Assembly: GCA_964494205.1 (NCBI GenBank)
Contig: CAZBRD010000001.1
Span: 372,001 to 436,000, forward strand
Source: JBBTCX01 sp964494205
GTDB lineage: Bacteria > Planctomycetota > Phycisphaerae > UBA1845
Direction: 5' to 3'
Length of the DNA: 64,000 nucleotides
Shown here: positions 34,525 through 42,780 of the stretch, in pieces
Numbering within the stretch: position 1 is the first letter of the stretch
Layout: the number at the start of each line of letters is the position of its first letter
Made by a program: the position numbers and the translations under genes
The notes under the pieces: generated by a model
What the model saw: the letters and a program-made list of their open reading frames with translations, nothing else
Databases searched by the model: none
Told to the model about the DNA's origin: nothing

Positions 34525-35453
34525 GTAAAGTGTCCGCCCAATTGTTTCTCGAAGGCACCCCTGCACGAAGACCGGACAGTGGAATGATCCACGTAGTCTT
34601 CACCCCTGCCCAAAGTGCACCGTAAAATTATACAAACAATAAGCTTACGACGTATTCGCCAGCAGCTTCCAGTTGTTTCGGGTTCGCCGCGCCGGACCGG
34701 GAACGGTCAAGATGGCGCAGGAAGATAGCAGATTCTGCATCCCATGGCACGCGCAATTTTCGGGCCCTATTGGAAAATCGTATTGACAGTGGGTTCACGG
34801 TGTGCGATTCTTTCCCCCGGTTATAGGGACTGGCGATTGCTGACTCGATGACCAATGTGTTCGCACTTGTCGAGTGAACCACTAGTACTGAGACGGGCCA
34901 CGCGAGCGGGATTTTCTAAAGCGGGGTCAGTTTCACACCCGATAAGGCGAAGCATGCCTTGATTTTGCTGGCGCGGTTCAAGGCTGCCTGTTTGGTGCTT
35001 CGTCATGCATCCAAGCGGCATTTGAACGCAGACAAATACAAAGACCGCTGATGGGATCGGTCAAATCCCAGCAGCAGTCAGGGGCAACGGGCAAAAACGT
35101 CGAATTGACAGCGCCCCCGTGTAGCCGGTAAACGTCTGCATCCTGCAATCAGTCGGGTAAGGCTGTAGAAGCAGGAACAGTTCAAACGCTCGGGATTCTG
35201 CGCGTTCGTGGAGCGGACAATCGATCGCGCGATGTAACCTCGGGAGTTTGCCTTCTCAGAGTATTGTGTTGGTTTGTCTGTTCACCCAGGCAACCCATTT
35301 GAATCGTTTTAGGTGGTCAAGGGTGCGTCACGCGTGTGCAGACGCCCCGCAGGCTGCCTGGCGGGCAGGCAGGTTCTTCTGTGTACGCTTCCTGCAAGCA
35401 CCCGCTTAGGTAGGCGTGCAAAGAAGTTGGTTTTCTACGTGAGGAGATTAGTA
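34525..35453. other. long divergent intergenic region, no gene recognised
   Basis: 929 bp between rho (minus) and the small lipoprotein gene (plus). I see no credible coding sequence and recognised no tRNA, riboswitch or other RNA. A hairpin lies at about 35048-35076, with arms TGGGAT and ATCCCA extended by further pairs across one mismatch. A sigma-70-like pair at 34783-34811 (TTGACA, 17 nt, GATTCT) points toward the small genes but would leave a leader of over 600 nt. If it is real, a non-coding RNA could be encoded here. Confidence 0.5.
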
Positions 35454-35663
35454 ATGCAAAAGAATGTACGTGGTTGGAAGGTCGTTAGCGTCCTCGCTAT
35501 GGGTTCGCTCCTTCAGTTGTTCGGTGGCGGCTGCTTGGAGACGCTCCCGAAGAACATCTGGACCGGTTTCGGTCTCGGTCTCGGCAACATTCCGGCGGTT
35601 TATGTCTATGACAACTTCATCGCACCGCTCATCGGCGATGACGGCGAAGAAGCCGCTGAGTAA
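35454..35663 (+). CDS. tiny lipoprotein-like protein, first of a tandem pair
   Basis: 69 residues. A signal-like start (MQKNVRGWKVVSVLAMGSLL) ends with FGGGC, a possible lipobox. The body is TLPKNIWTGFGLGLGN and VYVYDNFIAPLIG, ending in DDGEEAAE. GAGGAG lies 8 nt before ATG, a strong site. The layout (signal, Cys, short hydrophobic middle, acidic tail ending E-A-A-E) is repeated by the next gene, 155 bp on, though their middles differ. Function unknown. Confidence 0.75.
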   Translation: MQKNVRGWKVVSVLAMGSLLQLFGGGCLETLPKNIWTGFGLGLGNIPAVYVYDNFIAPLIGDDGEEAAE

Positions 35664-35817
35664 GTCGCACGCTAGGCAATCTGGCTCCGCGGAATCATCA
35701 AGCGCGAAGCCTTACTCGCCACAATTGGTGAAATGGTTTTTGCGCTTTGGTTAGGCGGTCAACGCCGGGCGCATCCGCCGAAAGGCAAGTGGAAAAACTA
35801 GTTTAGGAGATTTCAGA

Positions 35818-36003
35818 ATGGCTCGTAAGACATCCAAGTTCGTTGCCTTGGCGCTCGCCGCTGGCACGTTGTTCCAGTTCGGTTTCTGCAACATCCGTCA
35901 ATTGGCGTACAACTTCGCCACCGCCGCGCTCATTGAGTTCGTGACGGACAACGACGGCATTTTCGACCTGTTCGAAGATGGCGGCGAAGCAGCTGCCGAG
36001 TAG
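35818..36003 (+). CDS. tiny lipoprotein-like protein, second of a tandem pair
   Basis: 61 residues. Start MARKTSKFVALALAAGTLFQF ends FGFC, then NIRQLAYNFATAALIEFVTD and the tail DGGEAAAE. AGGAGA lies 9-10 nt before ATG. Shares build and tail with the gene at 35454, so the two are probably old duplicates. A strong terminator follows. Both could be small envelope proteins, and a role in anchoring or signalling would be guesswork. Confidence 0.75.
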   Translation: MARKTSKFVALALAAGTLFQFGFCNIRQLAYNFATAALIEFVTDNDGIFDLFEDGGEAAAE

Positions 36004-36080
36004 TTAGCCAATCTATTGTTTGCCTTGATCGTTCCATATGGAACTTCGGTCGGCAAATAATGGCTTGCAAAGCTATTAAG

Positions 36081-36115
36081 ACACGGTCCTGTCGAAAGAC
36101 AGGACCGTGTTTTTT
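36081..36115 (+). terminator. strong intrinsic terminator after the tiny lipoprotein pair
   Basis: ACACGGTCCTGTC, GAAA loop, GACAGGACCGTGT, then TTTTT. A perfect 13-bp stem with T-tract, 77 bp past the second stop codon. Confidence 0.93.
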
Positions 36116-36135
36116 CATTCCCTAATGCCTATTCC

Positions 36136-36843
36136 CTATTGAAGTTCCTCGCCCTTTACTCCAATCCGGTCAAGCAACTCCGCAAACGCAGCATCATGAT
36201 CATCCCGCTCCTGAAACCGTAACCAGAACGATCGATGCTCAAAGTCCCATTGGCTCTTGCATAACCCAAAGAGCACAAAGGCGATCGCCGCCCAGTTGGC
36301 TGACGATGGATTGCGGTTGGTCTGAAGGAGTTGCAGGACTTTTTTCTTGATTCGCCAGTCGTCCGCCGGCGGTAAGCCCTTCCGCCATTCAAGAAAGTCG
36401 AAGATGCGACTCATGATCGAGACGTTCCCGTCAGCCACATCGAGCATGAGCAGCGTCAGCGGCGCGAAGTCCACCTTCTCGCCGAGTCGTTCGAGTTCTT
36501 CCCCGGCTTTGAGTCGCGTGATCATTTGCGCGTGCTCGTCGTCGAAGGTGCGTCGAAGCGTCTCGCGATCCGGAGGGTTCAGGTAGGCCAGCGCCTCAAC
36601 ATCGCGCCAGTCGTGCCGTGTCCGCAGCATGTTCGCAACGCTCTCGCGTTCTGCTGGCGTTAATTCGTCGAGCGCTTTGAGATCATACCCTTCGCCGTCA
36701 TGCCATTTGTCGAAGTCGATGACCATGCTTTGGATGAAGCGGTCGTAGGCTGCACTTGTTGAGATGGAAGGGTTTGGGTTAGGGTTCGCGGAGTCGTTGG
36801 GGTTGTTCAGCACGGTTGGAGCGTAAGTTCCTTTTTCGCTCAC
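36136..36843 (-). CDS. hypothetical protein downstream of aroA
   Basis: Not recognised. 235 residues with GTG as the likely start (36843). A disordered Asn/Pro/Ser-rich leader (about 12-32) precedes a helical body with Trp- and Leu-rich helices. The segments TPAERESVANMLRTRHDWRD and PPDRETLRRTFDDEHAQ look like two or three HEAT-like repeats. No signal or membrane segment. It lies 8 bp after aroA, so it is cotranscribed. Confidence 0.6.
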   Translation of the reverse strand: MSEKGTYAPTVLNNPNDSANPNPNPSISTSAAYDRFIQSMVIDFDKWHDGEGYDLKALDELTPAERESVANMLRTRHDWRDVEALAYLNPPDRETLRRTFDDEHAQMITRLKAGEELERLGEKVDFAPLTLLMLDVADGNVSIMSRIFDFLEWRKGLPPADDWRIKKKVLQLLQTNRNPSSANWAAIAFVLFGLCKSQWDFEHRSFWLRFQERDDHDAAFAELLDRIGVKGEELQ

Positions 36844-36851
36844 TTCAAGGT

Positions 36852-38153
36852 TTACGCCCCGATCATGGCCTCAAATCGCTCGAAGAAATCGGGGAACGTC
36901 TTGCTGATGACATGCGGGTTGTTGATGGTGACGCCGGGGTTGCGCAAACCAGCCAGGGCGAAGCTCATGGCCATGCGGTGGTCGTCGTAGGTGTCGATCG
37001 AGTTCGGCGTGATCTTCGGTGGTGGGTGGATCATGATCGCATCCATGCCTTCTTCCACGATCGCACCGAGCTTGGTCAGTTCGATCGAAAGCGCGGAGAG
37101 TCGATCGGTCTCCTTGATCCGCAGGCTGCCGATGTTGCGGATGCAGGTGGAGCCTTCCGCGAACAAGGCGACGACTGACAACGTCTGTGCGATGTCCGGC
37201 ATGTCCTTCAGGTCGACATCGATCGCGCGCAATTTCTTGCCGCCTTCCGGTCCGCGCACCGTCAGTCGATGCGGCGCGCGTTCCACGGTGCAGCCCATGC
37301 GTTCAAGGATATCGACGAATCGTACGTCGCCTTGCAAGCTCTCGGTGCCGAGACCCTCGACCGTGACAAACCCGCCGACGATCGCGGGGGCCGCAAGGAA
37401 GTAACTCGCATTACTCGCGTCCGGCTCGATGGTCAGCTCACAACCCTTGTATCGTTGCGGCGTCTCGATGATGAACTGTGCGCTGTCACCGCGATATTGC
37501 TCGACGACAGCCACGCCGAACATGTCCATCACGCGCGTGGTCAGCTTCAGATACGGCACGCTGGGAATGTCGCCGACTACGTCGATCATCATGTCCCACC
37601 CGGCGTAGGGTGCAGCCAGCAACAACGCACTGACAAACTGGCTCGACTCGGGTGTGCGGAAGCGAACGTGGCCGCCTTTCAAACCCTTCGCGTGAATGAC
37701 GAGCGGCGGATAGTCCTCGCGATTGAGATACTCGACGCCGCAGCCCAATGTTCGAATGGCTTCGACAAGTGCGCCGATCGGCCGCTGATGAATCCGCTCT
37801 ACGCCGTCAAGCTCATATCGCCCGTTGCCCAGCGCACAAAGCGCCGTGCAGAAGCGCATCACGGTTCCCGCATTGCCGCAGAAGATGTCGCCTTCGGAGT
37901 TCGGAAGCTGACCGCCGCAGCCATGCACATGAGCAATGCCGTTGCGCTCGTCAAACGTGAGTCGCACACCTAGCACGCGAAGGGCGTCGGCCATCAGCAT
38001 CGTGTCATCCGAGACGAGGCAGTTGGTCAGCTTGCTCTCGCCATCCGCGAGGGCAGCCGCGATCAACGCGCGGTTGGTCATGCTCTTGGAACCGGGTGGC
38101 GTGATGACAGCCGATAATGGCCCGCGTGCGGGTTTGATGTCGTGTTTCCCCAT
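36852..38153 (-). CDS. aroA: 3-phosphoshikimate 1-carboxyvinyltransferase (EPSP synthase)
   Basis: 433-residue cytoplasmic enzyme joining shikimate-3-phosphate and PEP in the sixth step of the shikimate pathway. The substrate site ITPPGSKSMTNRALI near the N-terminus and the FCGNAGTVMRFC segment (GNAGT loop) are intact; KETDRLSALSIELTKLG and the DDHRMAMSFA stretch hold the late catalytic residues. ATG 38153 (MGKHDIKPARGP) is preferred over 38171 and 38189 because homology begins there. It runs toward a hypothetical gene 8 bp on. aroF for the first step lies at 45406 in this window, but not in one operon. Confidence 0.96.
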   Translation of the reverse strand: MGKHDIKPARGPLSAVITPPGSKSMTNRALIAAALADGESKLTNCLVSDDTMLMADALRVLGVRLTFDERNGIAHVHGCGGQLPNSEGDIFCGNAGTVMRFCTALCALGNGRYELDGVERIHQRPIGALVEAIRTLGCGVEYLNREDYPPLVIHAKGLKGGHVRFRTPESSQFVSALLLAAPYAGWDMMIDVVGDIPSVPYLKLTTRVMDMFGVAVVEQYRGDSAQFIIETPQRYKGCELTIEPDASNASYFLAAPAIVGGFVTVEGLGTESLQGDVRFVDILERMGCTVERAPHRLTVRGPEGGKKLRAIDVDLKDMPDIAQTLSVVALFAEGSTCIRNIGSLRIKETDRLSALSIELTKLGAIVEEGMDAIMIHPPPKITPNSIDTYDDHRMAMSFALAGLRNPGVTINNPHVISKTFPDFFERFEAMIGA

Positions 38154-38359
38154 GTTTCGCACGGTAGCCATCCATAAGGCAAGCGGCAAGAGCTTACGGT
38201 GTCTTTAGTTGCGAGTCGTCGAAACGGGAATTGATCGTGATCAACGTCTGAGAATGTGCGAAAGTCACGTGGCAGTTTCGCTCGTTGGAAACGTTTCGCG
38301 ATGGTGCTTTCAGAACATGAGTTTTGCAGTTCGCATTATCGCGCGGTAATAGGACGTTG

Positions 38360-38731
38360 ATGTACAAACTGCTTCTGATCGGTGCGGGTGGGGCGGTCGG
38401 GTCCATACTGCGATTCGTAGCCGCCGCCTGGTGCCAGCGCGTGGCAGGGCAATCATTCCCTATCGGCACGCTCATCGTGAACGTGACCGGCTGTCTCGCC
38501 ATCGGGTTTCTCGTCGCGATGTTCATGGAGCCGACAGCCATCAAAGAAGAGTATCGCACCGCGTTGATCGTCGGCGTTCTCGGTGGATACACGACGTTCT
38601 CGGCCTTTGGTTACGAATCGTTCGCGCTGATCAAAGACGGCCACTGGGGGAAGATGATCGCTTATGTGCTGTTGACGAATGCTCTGGGGCTGTTGGCTGT
38701 TTGGATTGGGTATCGCGCGGGAAGAGCCTGA
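38360..38731 (+). CDS. crcB: fluoride ion channel (CrcB/FluC)
   Basis: 124-residue dual-topology membrane channel that exports fluoride. Four hydrophobic helices, with the Phe/Asn pore elements GTLIVNVTGC and GGYTTFSAFGYE. It has AGGA 5 nt before ATG 38360. The spacer before it is divergent from aroA and holds no convincing fluoride riboswitch. Proteins of this size act as dimers of two antiparallel copies. Confidence 0.94.
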   Translation: MYKLLLIGAGGAVGSILRFVAAAWCQRVAGQSFPIGTLIVNVTGCLAIGFLVAMFMEPTAIKEEYRTALIVGVLGGYTTFSAFGYESFALIKDGHWGKMIAYVLLTNALGLLAVWIGYRAGRA

Positions 38732-38992
38732 TTGCTCCGCGCGGAATGCGCAGGCGAGGGACAACACGGCGGCTTGGCACTTAACAAGACGAACATGGAC
38801 ACACTCTCTCCCCTTAATCAAGCGTGCCCATGTTCAATGAAAGAGCGATTAACTCGCGGTTGTCGGTGTTCCACCATTGGCGGACAAGCAAAGCCGGAAC
38901 ACCTTGCCCAGCCTTTTGCTTTCCTCGACACTTCCTTTCAGGTGCGCCGACACCGGCGCGATTGTTGCCCCGTGGACGAATGCAATGCGAGT

Positions 38993-39268
38993 TCAGAAGT
39001 TGATCTGAATGTCGCCATCGGCCGCCAGTTGTCTGGCTTTGCTGATCGGAATCCACGGATCATCGCATACTTTGCAGACAGTCGGTCCCGTCCGAGAGAC
39101 GATCTCCATAACCGGGCTGCGTCCCTTGGCGAGCGCCTCTTCCGGAATGCGGAACAGACTGCCCGTGTCAATGTTCACATAGGCCCCTATCTCGTGAATT
39201 TCTGAGAAGGGAACCCGCTGATACCTCAATGTGTTTTGCAGCTTCGGTGACTCAATCATCGTGGCCAT
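38993..39268 (-). CDS. small protein, paralogue of the gene at 39393
   Basis: Not recognised. About 91 residues, no signal or membrane segment. Residues from about 20 read FSEIHEIGAYVNIDTGSLFR, then EEALAKGRSP and a closing block DDPWIPISKARQLAADGDIQ with terminal NF. The neighbour at 39393 repeats this: F-x(6)-GAYV, R-I, EAL, DPW-[IV]-P, A-R-x-L-A-A, D, F. They are tandem duplicates. ATG 39268 has GGGAGG 6 nt upstream; ATG 39274 is too close. The D-P-W-x-P...L-A-A block suggests a short fold at the C-terminus. Confidence 0.72.
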   Translation of the reverse strand: MATMIESPKLQNTLRYQRVPFSEIHEIGAYVNIDTGSLFRIPEEALAKGRSPVMEIVSRTGPTVCKVCDDPWIPISKARQLAADGDIQINF

Positions 39269-39392
39269 AAACATCCTCCCTTCTGGCTTTGGATATGGCG
39301 AACCGAGTTATGCACACTCTAACCGTTATGAATCTCTCTATGACTACTTATCGCGAATCGGTGTGCTGATCGTGTCTGCGTTCGCCGTTACG

Positions 39393-39764
39393 TCAAAAGG
39401 CCACAACCATGTCAGCCTCGGCTGCCAGTCTCCGCGCCGTCGCAAGGGGCACCCAAGGATCACTGCTGAGCTTCAGCAGGATTACGGGTTTGAGGGAGGT
39501 GATCGAAACGCCAAGAAAAGCCCCCGGTATCAAGGCTTCCCTGGTAATTCTCACCAGGAAGCCATGGTCACGCGCGACGTAAGCACCCGCATCTCGGACG
39601 TCATTGAACGAAGTCGATTTCTGCGGAATGCGTGCTGTAGGCCCACGTGACGATACATCGCGATTCGGCGCGGCAGAGACCACGCTCGATGCGGGCTGGT
39701 GTGAACGTCTTCTGTCTTTGATTTGCTGATCGGAAGACGGAAGAGTGGAGGCAACCTTTGACAC
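39393..39764 (-). CDS. small protein, paralogue of the gene at 38993
   Basis: About 123 residues with a GTG start and a disordered, Ser/Pro/Arg-rich leader (1 to about 50). The rest matches the neighbour: FNDVRDAGAYVARDHGFLVR, then EALIPGAF and SSDPWVPLATARRLAAEADM with terminal VVAF. About 27 of 71 aligned positions look identical by eye. No homologous family comes to mind. The start is uncertain, because no ribosome binding site is obvious and the leader may be shorter. Runs in the direction of the paralogue, 124 bp apart. Confidence 0.65.
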   Translation of the reverse strand: MSKVASTLPSSDQQIKDRRRSHQPASSVVSAAPNRDVSSRGPTARIPQKSTSFNDVRDAGAYVARDHGFLVRITREALIPGAFLGVSITSLKPVILLKLSSDPWVPLATARRLAAEADMVVAF

Positions 39765-39998
39765 GACGCGCCTGCTTTCGGACAGACACGATCAACACAC
39801 GCGATATACGCGATTGTTGTTCTACTAATTAAGTATGAAACATGCAGCGGCTCAAGTCAAAAAAATCTGAAACATGGTACGAATAAGAAGCATCTCAAGA
39901 ACTTCGCGCAGGACGGCGCAGTGAAGTGTGCAAGGTCGCGCTAAGTGCAGAGGTTATTGGTTCGATACGCGGCGCTTGTTGAAGACTTTATCGCATTA

Positions 39999-40616
39999 TC
40001 AATCGTTCACTGCGTGAGAAGACGATGAATCCCGAGCGGCAAGCCACATCGTCGTGACCATTGCTCCAAGGAAGTTGAACACGAGATCCAACATCGTATT
40101 GTCGTATCCGCCGACGCCGGTTTCGCGCATGCAAAGGACAGCCGCAAATTCGACCATTTCATTGGCTGCACCCAAGCCGCAACCCATCAATACCACAAGC
40201 AGCCAGAAACCGGTTCGCTTCGACACGTTGTCGCGGACGTACGGTTGCAGCAGATGATGGCACGCCATTGTCGCGACGCCGAATCCGAAGAAGTGTACGA
40301 TTTGATCGAAACGTAGAATCGGAGGTTGCGAGACCAACGGGATGAGGATCACTTCGTATAGCACTTTGTCGCCGACCGGCATCAACCCACCGGCCATGTG
40401 GATAAGACCCCAGATCGAAAGCCCCCACAGAATGAGGCGCGGGAACCGAATCGATTTCTGTTTCGCAACAATGAACCCACCAAGCAGGAGAATGACCGCG
40501 ACGTATAACAGGAATTCGTTGCTGCTTCGTTTCCAGGCGATGAAGGTGAAAATCGGTATGTAAATAAGATTGAAGACGAGGATGGGGATTTCTTTCTGCG
40601 TTAAGAACATCGTCAT
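39999..40616 (-). CDS. YjdF/DUF2238-like membrane protein
   Basis: About 205 residues, five to six hydrophobic helices. The pattern LRFDQIVHFFGFGVATM, AANEMVEFAAVLC and YDNTMLDLVFNFLGAM (spaced D, H, E, E, D/N positions inside helices) matches the DUF2238/YjdF group of inner-membrane proteins with unknown activity. Starts at 40616 or 40610; the longer frame to 40739 overlaps the divergent DUF1579 gene and has polar sequence. Divergent from that gene across 77 bp. Confidence 0.75.
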   Translation of the reverse strand: MTMFLTQKEIPILVFNLIYIPIFTFIAWKRSSNEFLLYVAVILLLGGFIVAKQKSIRFPRLILWGLSIWGLIHMAGGLMPVGDKVLYEVILIPLVSQPPILRFDQIVHFFGFGVATMACHHLLQPYVRDNVSKRTGFWLLVVLMGCGLGAANEMVEFAAVLCMRETGVGGYDNTMLDLVFNFLGAMVTTMWLAARDSSSSHAVND

Positions 40617-40693
40617 GCAGGGTAACCCGTGGTATACATCCGTGCCAGTGTCAGTAGGCAACTGTGGCTTGTTGATCTTGAAGGAGATCTCTG

Positions 40694-41245
40694 ATGAAGC
40701 TCGCTTTTTCCATCGGAGTTGTGGCCCTGATGGGTGCATTGTTTGCGACCAATCAGGACGCGCCGATGTTTGCGCCTCCTGTGAAAGAGCACGAATGGTT
40801 GAAGCAGTTCGTGGGCGAGTGGGAGTTTGAAGCGGAAACTTTCATGGCGCCGGGGCAAGCGCCGGTCAAATCGACAGGCACGGAATCAACGGTCGCGGTG
40901 GGCGGGTATTGGATACTGGCGCAGGCCAAGGGAACCTATCAGGGCATGCCGCTCAGCACGGCCTTCACCGTGGGATACGATTCGCAGAAGAAGAAGTACA
41001 TCGGCACGTGGGTCGATTCGTTCACCAGTTTTCTTTGGATCTATGACGGCTCGGTGGATGAGAGCGGGAAGACGCTCACGTTGAACACAGAAGGGCCAAG
41101 CCCCATTACACCCGGCAAGAACGGCAAGTATCGCGAGACAACGGAATTCAAGGGCAAAGACGAACGAGTGTTTACGTCGTCATTCCTTGATGAGAAAGAC
41201 CAATGGCAGAAGTTGATGTCGATCACGTACAAGCGGAAGAAATAG
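40694..41245 (+). CDS. DUF1579 family exported protein
   Basis: 183 residues. Short signal-like segment (1-20: MKLAFSIGVVALMGALFAT) and the DUF1579 body: EHEWLKQFVGEWEFEAETFM, GTESTVAVGGYWILAQAKG and YDSQKKKYIGTWVDSF. The fold is predicted to be a lipocalin-like beta-barrel; no reaction is known. AAGGAGA lies upstream of ATG. The DUF1697 gene follows 15 bp on in the same direction. Confidence 0.85.
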   Translation: MKLAFSIGVVALMGALFATNQDAPMFAPPVKEHEWLKQFVGEWEFEAETFMAPGQAPVKSTGTESTVAVGGYWILAQAKGTYQGMPLSTAFTVGYDSQKKKYIGTWVDSFTSFLWIYDGSVDESGKTLTLNTEGPSPITPGKNGKYRETTEFKGKDERVFTSSFLDEKDQWQKLMSITYKRKK

Positions 41246-41260
41246 GCGAGACGATTTCGT

Positions 41261-41797
41261 ATGGCGATCTATGTTGCACTACTTCGCGGAATCAACGTCG
41301 GCGGAAACACGCTGAAGATGGAGCGGCTGCGCGCGCTGTGTGGTGAACTTGGCTATGCCAATGTGCGAACGTACGTGCAGAGTGGCAATGTCATATTCGA
41401 ATCGAGCGAATCAGCCGCAAGTTGCGTGAAAACGATCGAGGAGAAACTCGTCGGCGAATCGCGCTTGCCGGTGTCGGTGATTCTAAGAACGCCGAAAGAC
41501 CTCGAAAAGGTGTTGAAGAGCAATCCGTTTCTCAAAGAAAAAGCGGTTGATGAAAGCAGGCTGTATGTGACCTTCCTGCCCAAGGCCGCGCCGAAGGATG
41601 CTGTGCAGAAGATAGGCCTTATCAAAGCCGGCAGCGATCGGTTCGAGGCAGTTGGTAAAGAAGTCTTTCTGTATTGTCCGGGTGGCTACGGCGAGACCAA
41701 GCTCTCAAACACTGCCATCGAGAAAGCACTCGGTCTGCGCACGACGACACGCAACTGGAACACGATCAACAAGCTGCTGGAGATGGCGTCTGATTAA
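41261..41797 (+). CDS. DUF1697 family protein
   Basis: 178 residues, cytoplasmic. The start YVALLRGINVGGNTLKMERL and ANVRTYVQSGNVIFES are DUF1697 hallmarks, and the end RTTTRNWNTINKLLEM fits too. Function not known. Follows DUF1579 in the same direction with a 15-bp gap, so both are probably cotranscribed. Confidence 0.9.
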   Translation: MAIYVALLRGINVGGNTLKMERLRALCGELGYANVRTYVQSGNVIFESSESAASCVKTIEEKLVGESRLPVSVILRTPKDLEKVLKSNPFLKEKAVDESRLYVTFLPKAAPKDAVQKIGLIKAGSDRFEAVGKEVFLYCPGGYGETKLSNTAIEKALGLRTTTRNWNTINKLLEMASD

Positions 41798-41825
41798 ATC
41801 CTGGCCTCGGAAGTGCCATCGGCTG

Positions 41826-42554
41826 TCACGCGAAGCGTTTCTTCAACATGTGGTAGGTCGCGAATCCAATCAGTCCAAGGATGGCTGCACCCGGTGCTGG
41901 TACGGGCACTAGCAGGTCCTGCGTGTAGGGGCTGCTGTACACGTGCAGATCCTGGCTGTCGGTCCACACGCCGGTGAGGATATTGTTCATCCACGCGTTG
42001 GCCTGCGTGATCACCTCGCCCGAGTAGCCCGAGTTCTTCACCTGAAACGTGCCGCTGGCGAGGTTGAACGTGTCGTCGATCGCGAGCTCCCACAGGATCG
42101 ATTGAAACGCCGATGATTTCTTCTGGCTTGTCTTCGAGTCCTCGAAAGCGTTGGCCCACAGCGTCTCGATCCAGTCTTCCTCGTTGTCGTTGATGTCTGC
42201 GTAACCGTGGAGCGAGACCTCGGTGTGTGGTGTGCCGGGGTTGGCTGTCGGACCGGCGATACTTAGGTATTGAAACGGATCGATGCAATACGTCGCGAAA
42301 TCGATCCAGCCGGTGCCGTCGTTGCTTTGAAAGTCGAACATGCCCAGCGGCTGATCGCGAAAGTTCACGCCGTCGAACTTCGCTTTGATGATCGCACTTG
42401 TGCCGGAATAGAAAACGCCGTTGGGCGTGCCGTTGTAGTTCTCGCCACCGGCTTTGTCGCGGACGTAGATGTCGGCGCGGACATGAGGAGTGCAGCAGCT
42501 GATTACCAAATAGCATGGAAAGAGACGCATCAGCGATTGAACTGAACAAGTCAT
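41826..42554 (-). CDS. secreted protein with PEP-CTERM-like tail
   Basis: About 242 residues. Start MTCSVQSLMRLFPCYLVIS is signal-like, ending near HVRA. The body is a beta-rich, Asp/Gly-rich domain with TYCIDPFQYLS and KNSGYSGEVITQANAWMNN, similar in style to PEP-CTERM proteins with a thioester or Cys-Gln type domain, but I cannot be sure. The tail VPVPAPGAAILGLIGFATY then KKR is a PEP-CTERM variant (P-A-P for P-E-P). ATG 42554 has GGAGG 6 nt upstream. Confidence 0.78.
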   Translation of the reverse strand: MTCSVQSLMRLFPCYLVISCCTPHVRADIYVRDKAGGENYNGTPNGVFYSGTSAIIKAKFDGVNFRDQPLGMFDFQSNDGTGWIDFATYCIDPFQYLSIAGPTANPGTPHTEVSLHGYADINDNEEDWIETLWANAFEDSKTSQKKSSAFQSILWELAIDDTFNLASGTFQVKNSGYSGEVITQANAWMNNILTGVWTDSQDLHVYSSPYTQDLLVPVPAPGAAILGLIGFATYHMLKKRFA

Positions 42555-42780
42555 GAAGTTCCTCCACAATCTGGTTACATCGGCTCGTTCGCTACGGCGC
42601 TGTGTGGAACTCGCAAGGACAGATAATGGGCCCGTTCTGAGTGAACAGCTGGCTGTTGTAAGTTTAATCGAAAACTAACAGAACACCTGTGAGATTCCCT
42701 TACCGGTATCAGGATTCAATATGGAGAGTCAGTTTCCCAACGTGAATGCGAATGCAGTACTTTCGGCCGAGGGGTCTATG

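Noticed and set aside
38200..38359. Fluoride riboswitch before crcB, suggested by GCGATGGTGCTTTC near 38297
   Set aside because: The complementary CGCC segment and the pseudoknot pairing of the crcB motif are not found; the resemblance is limited to GATGG.
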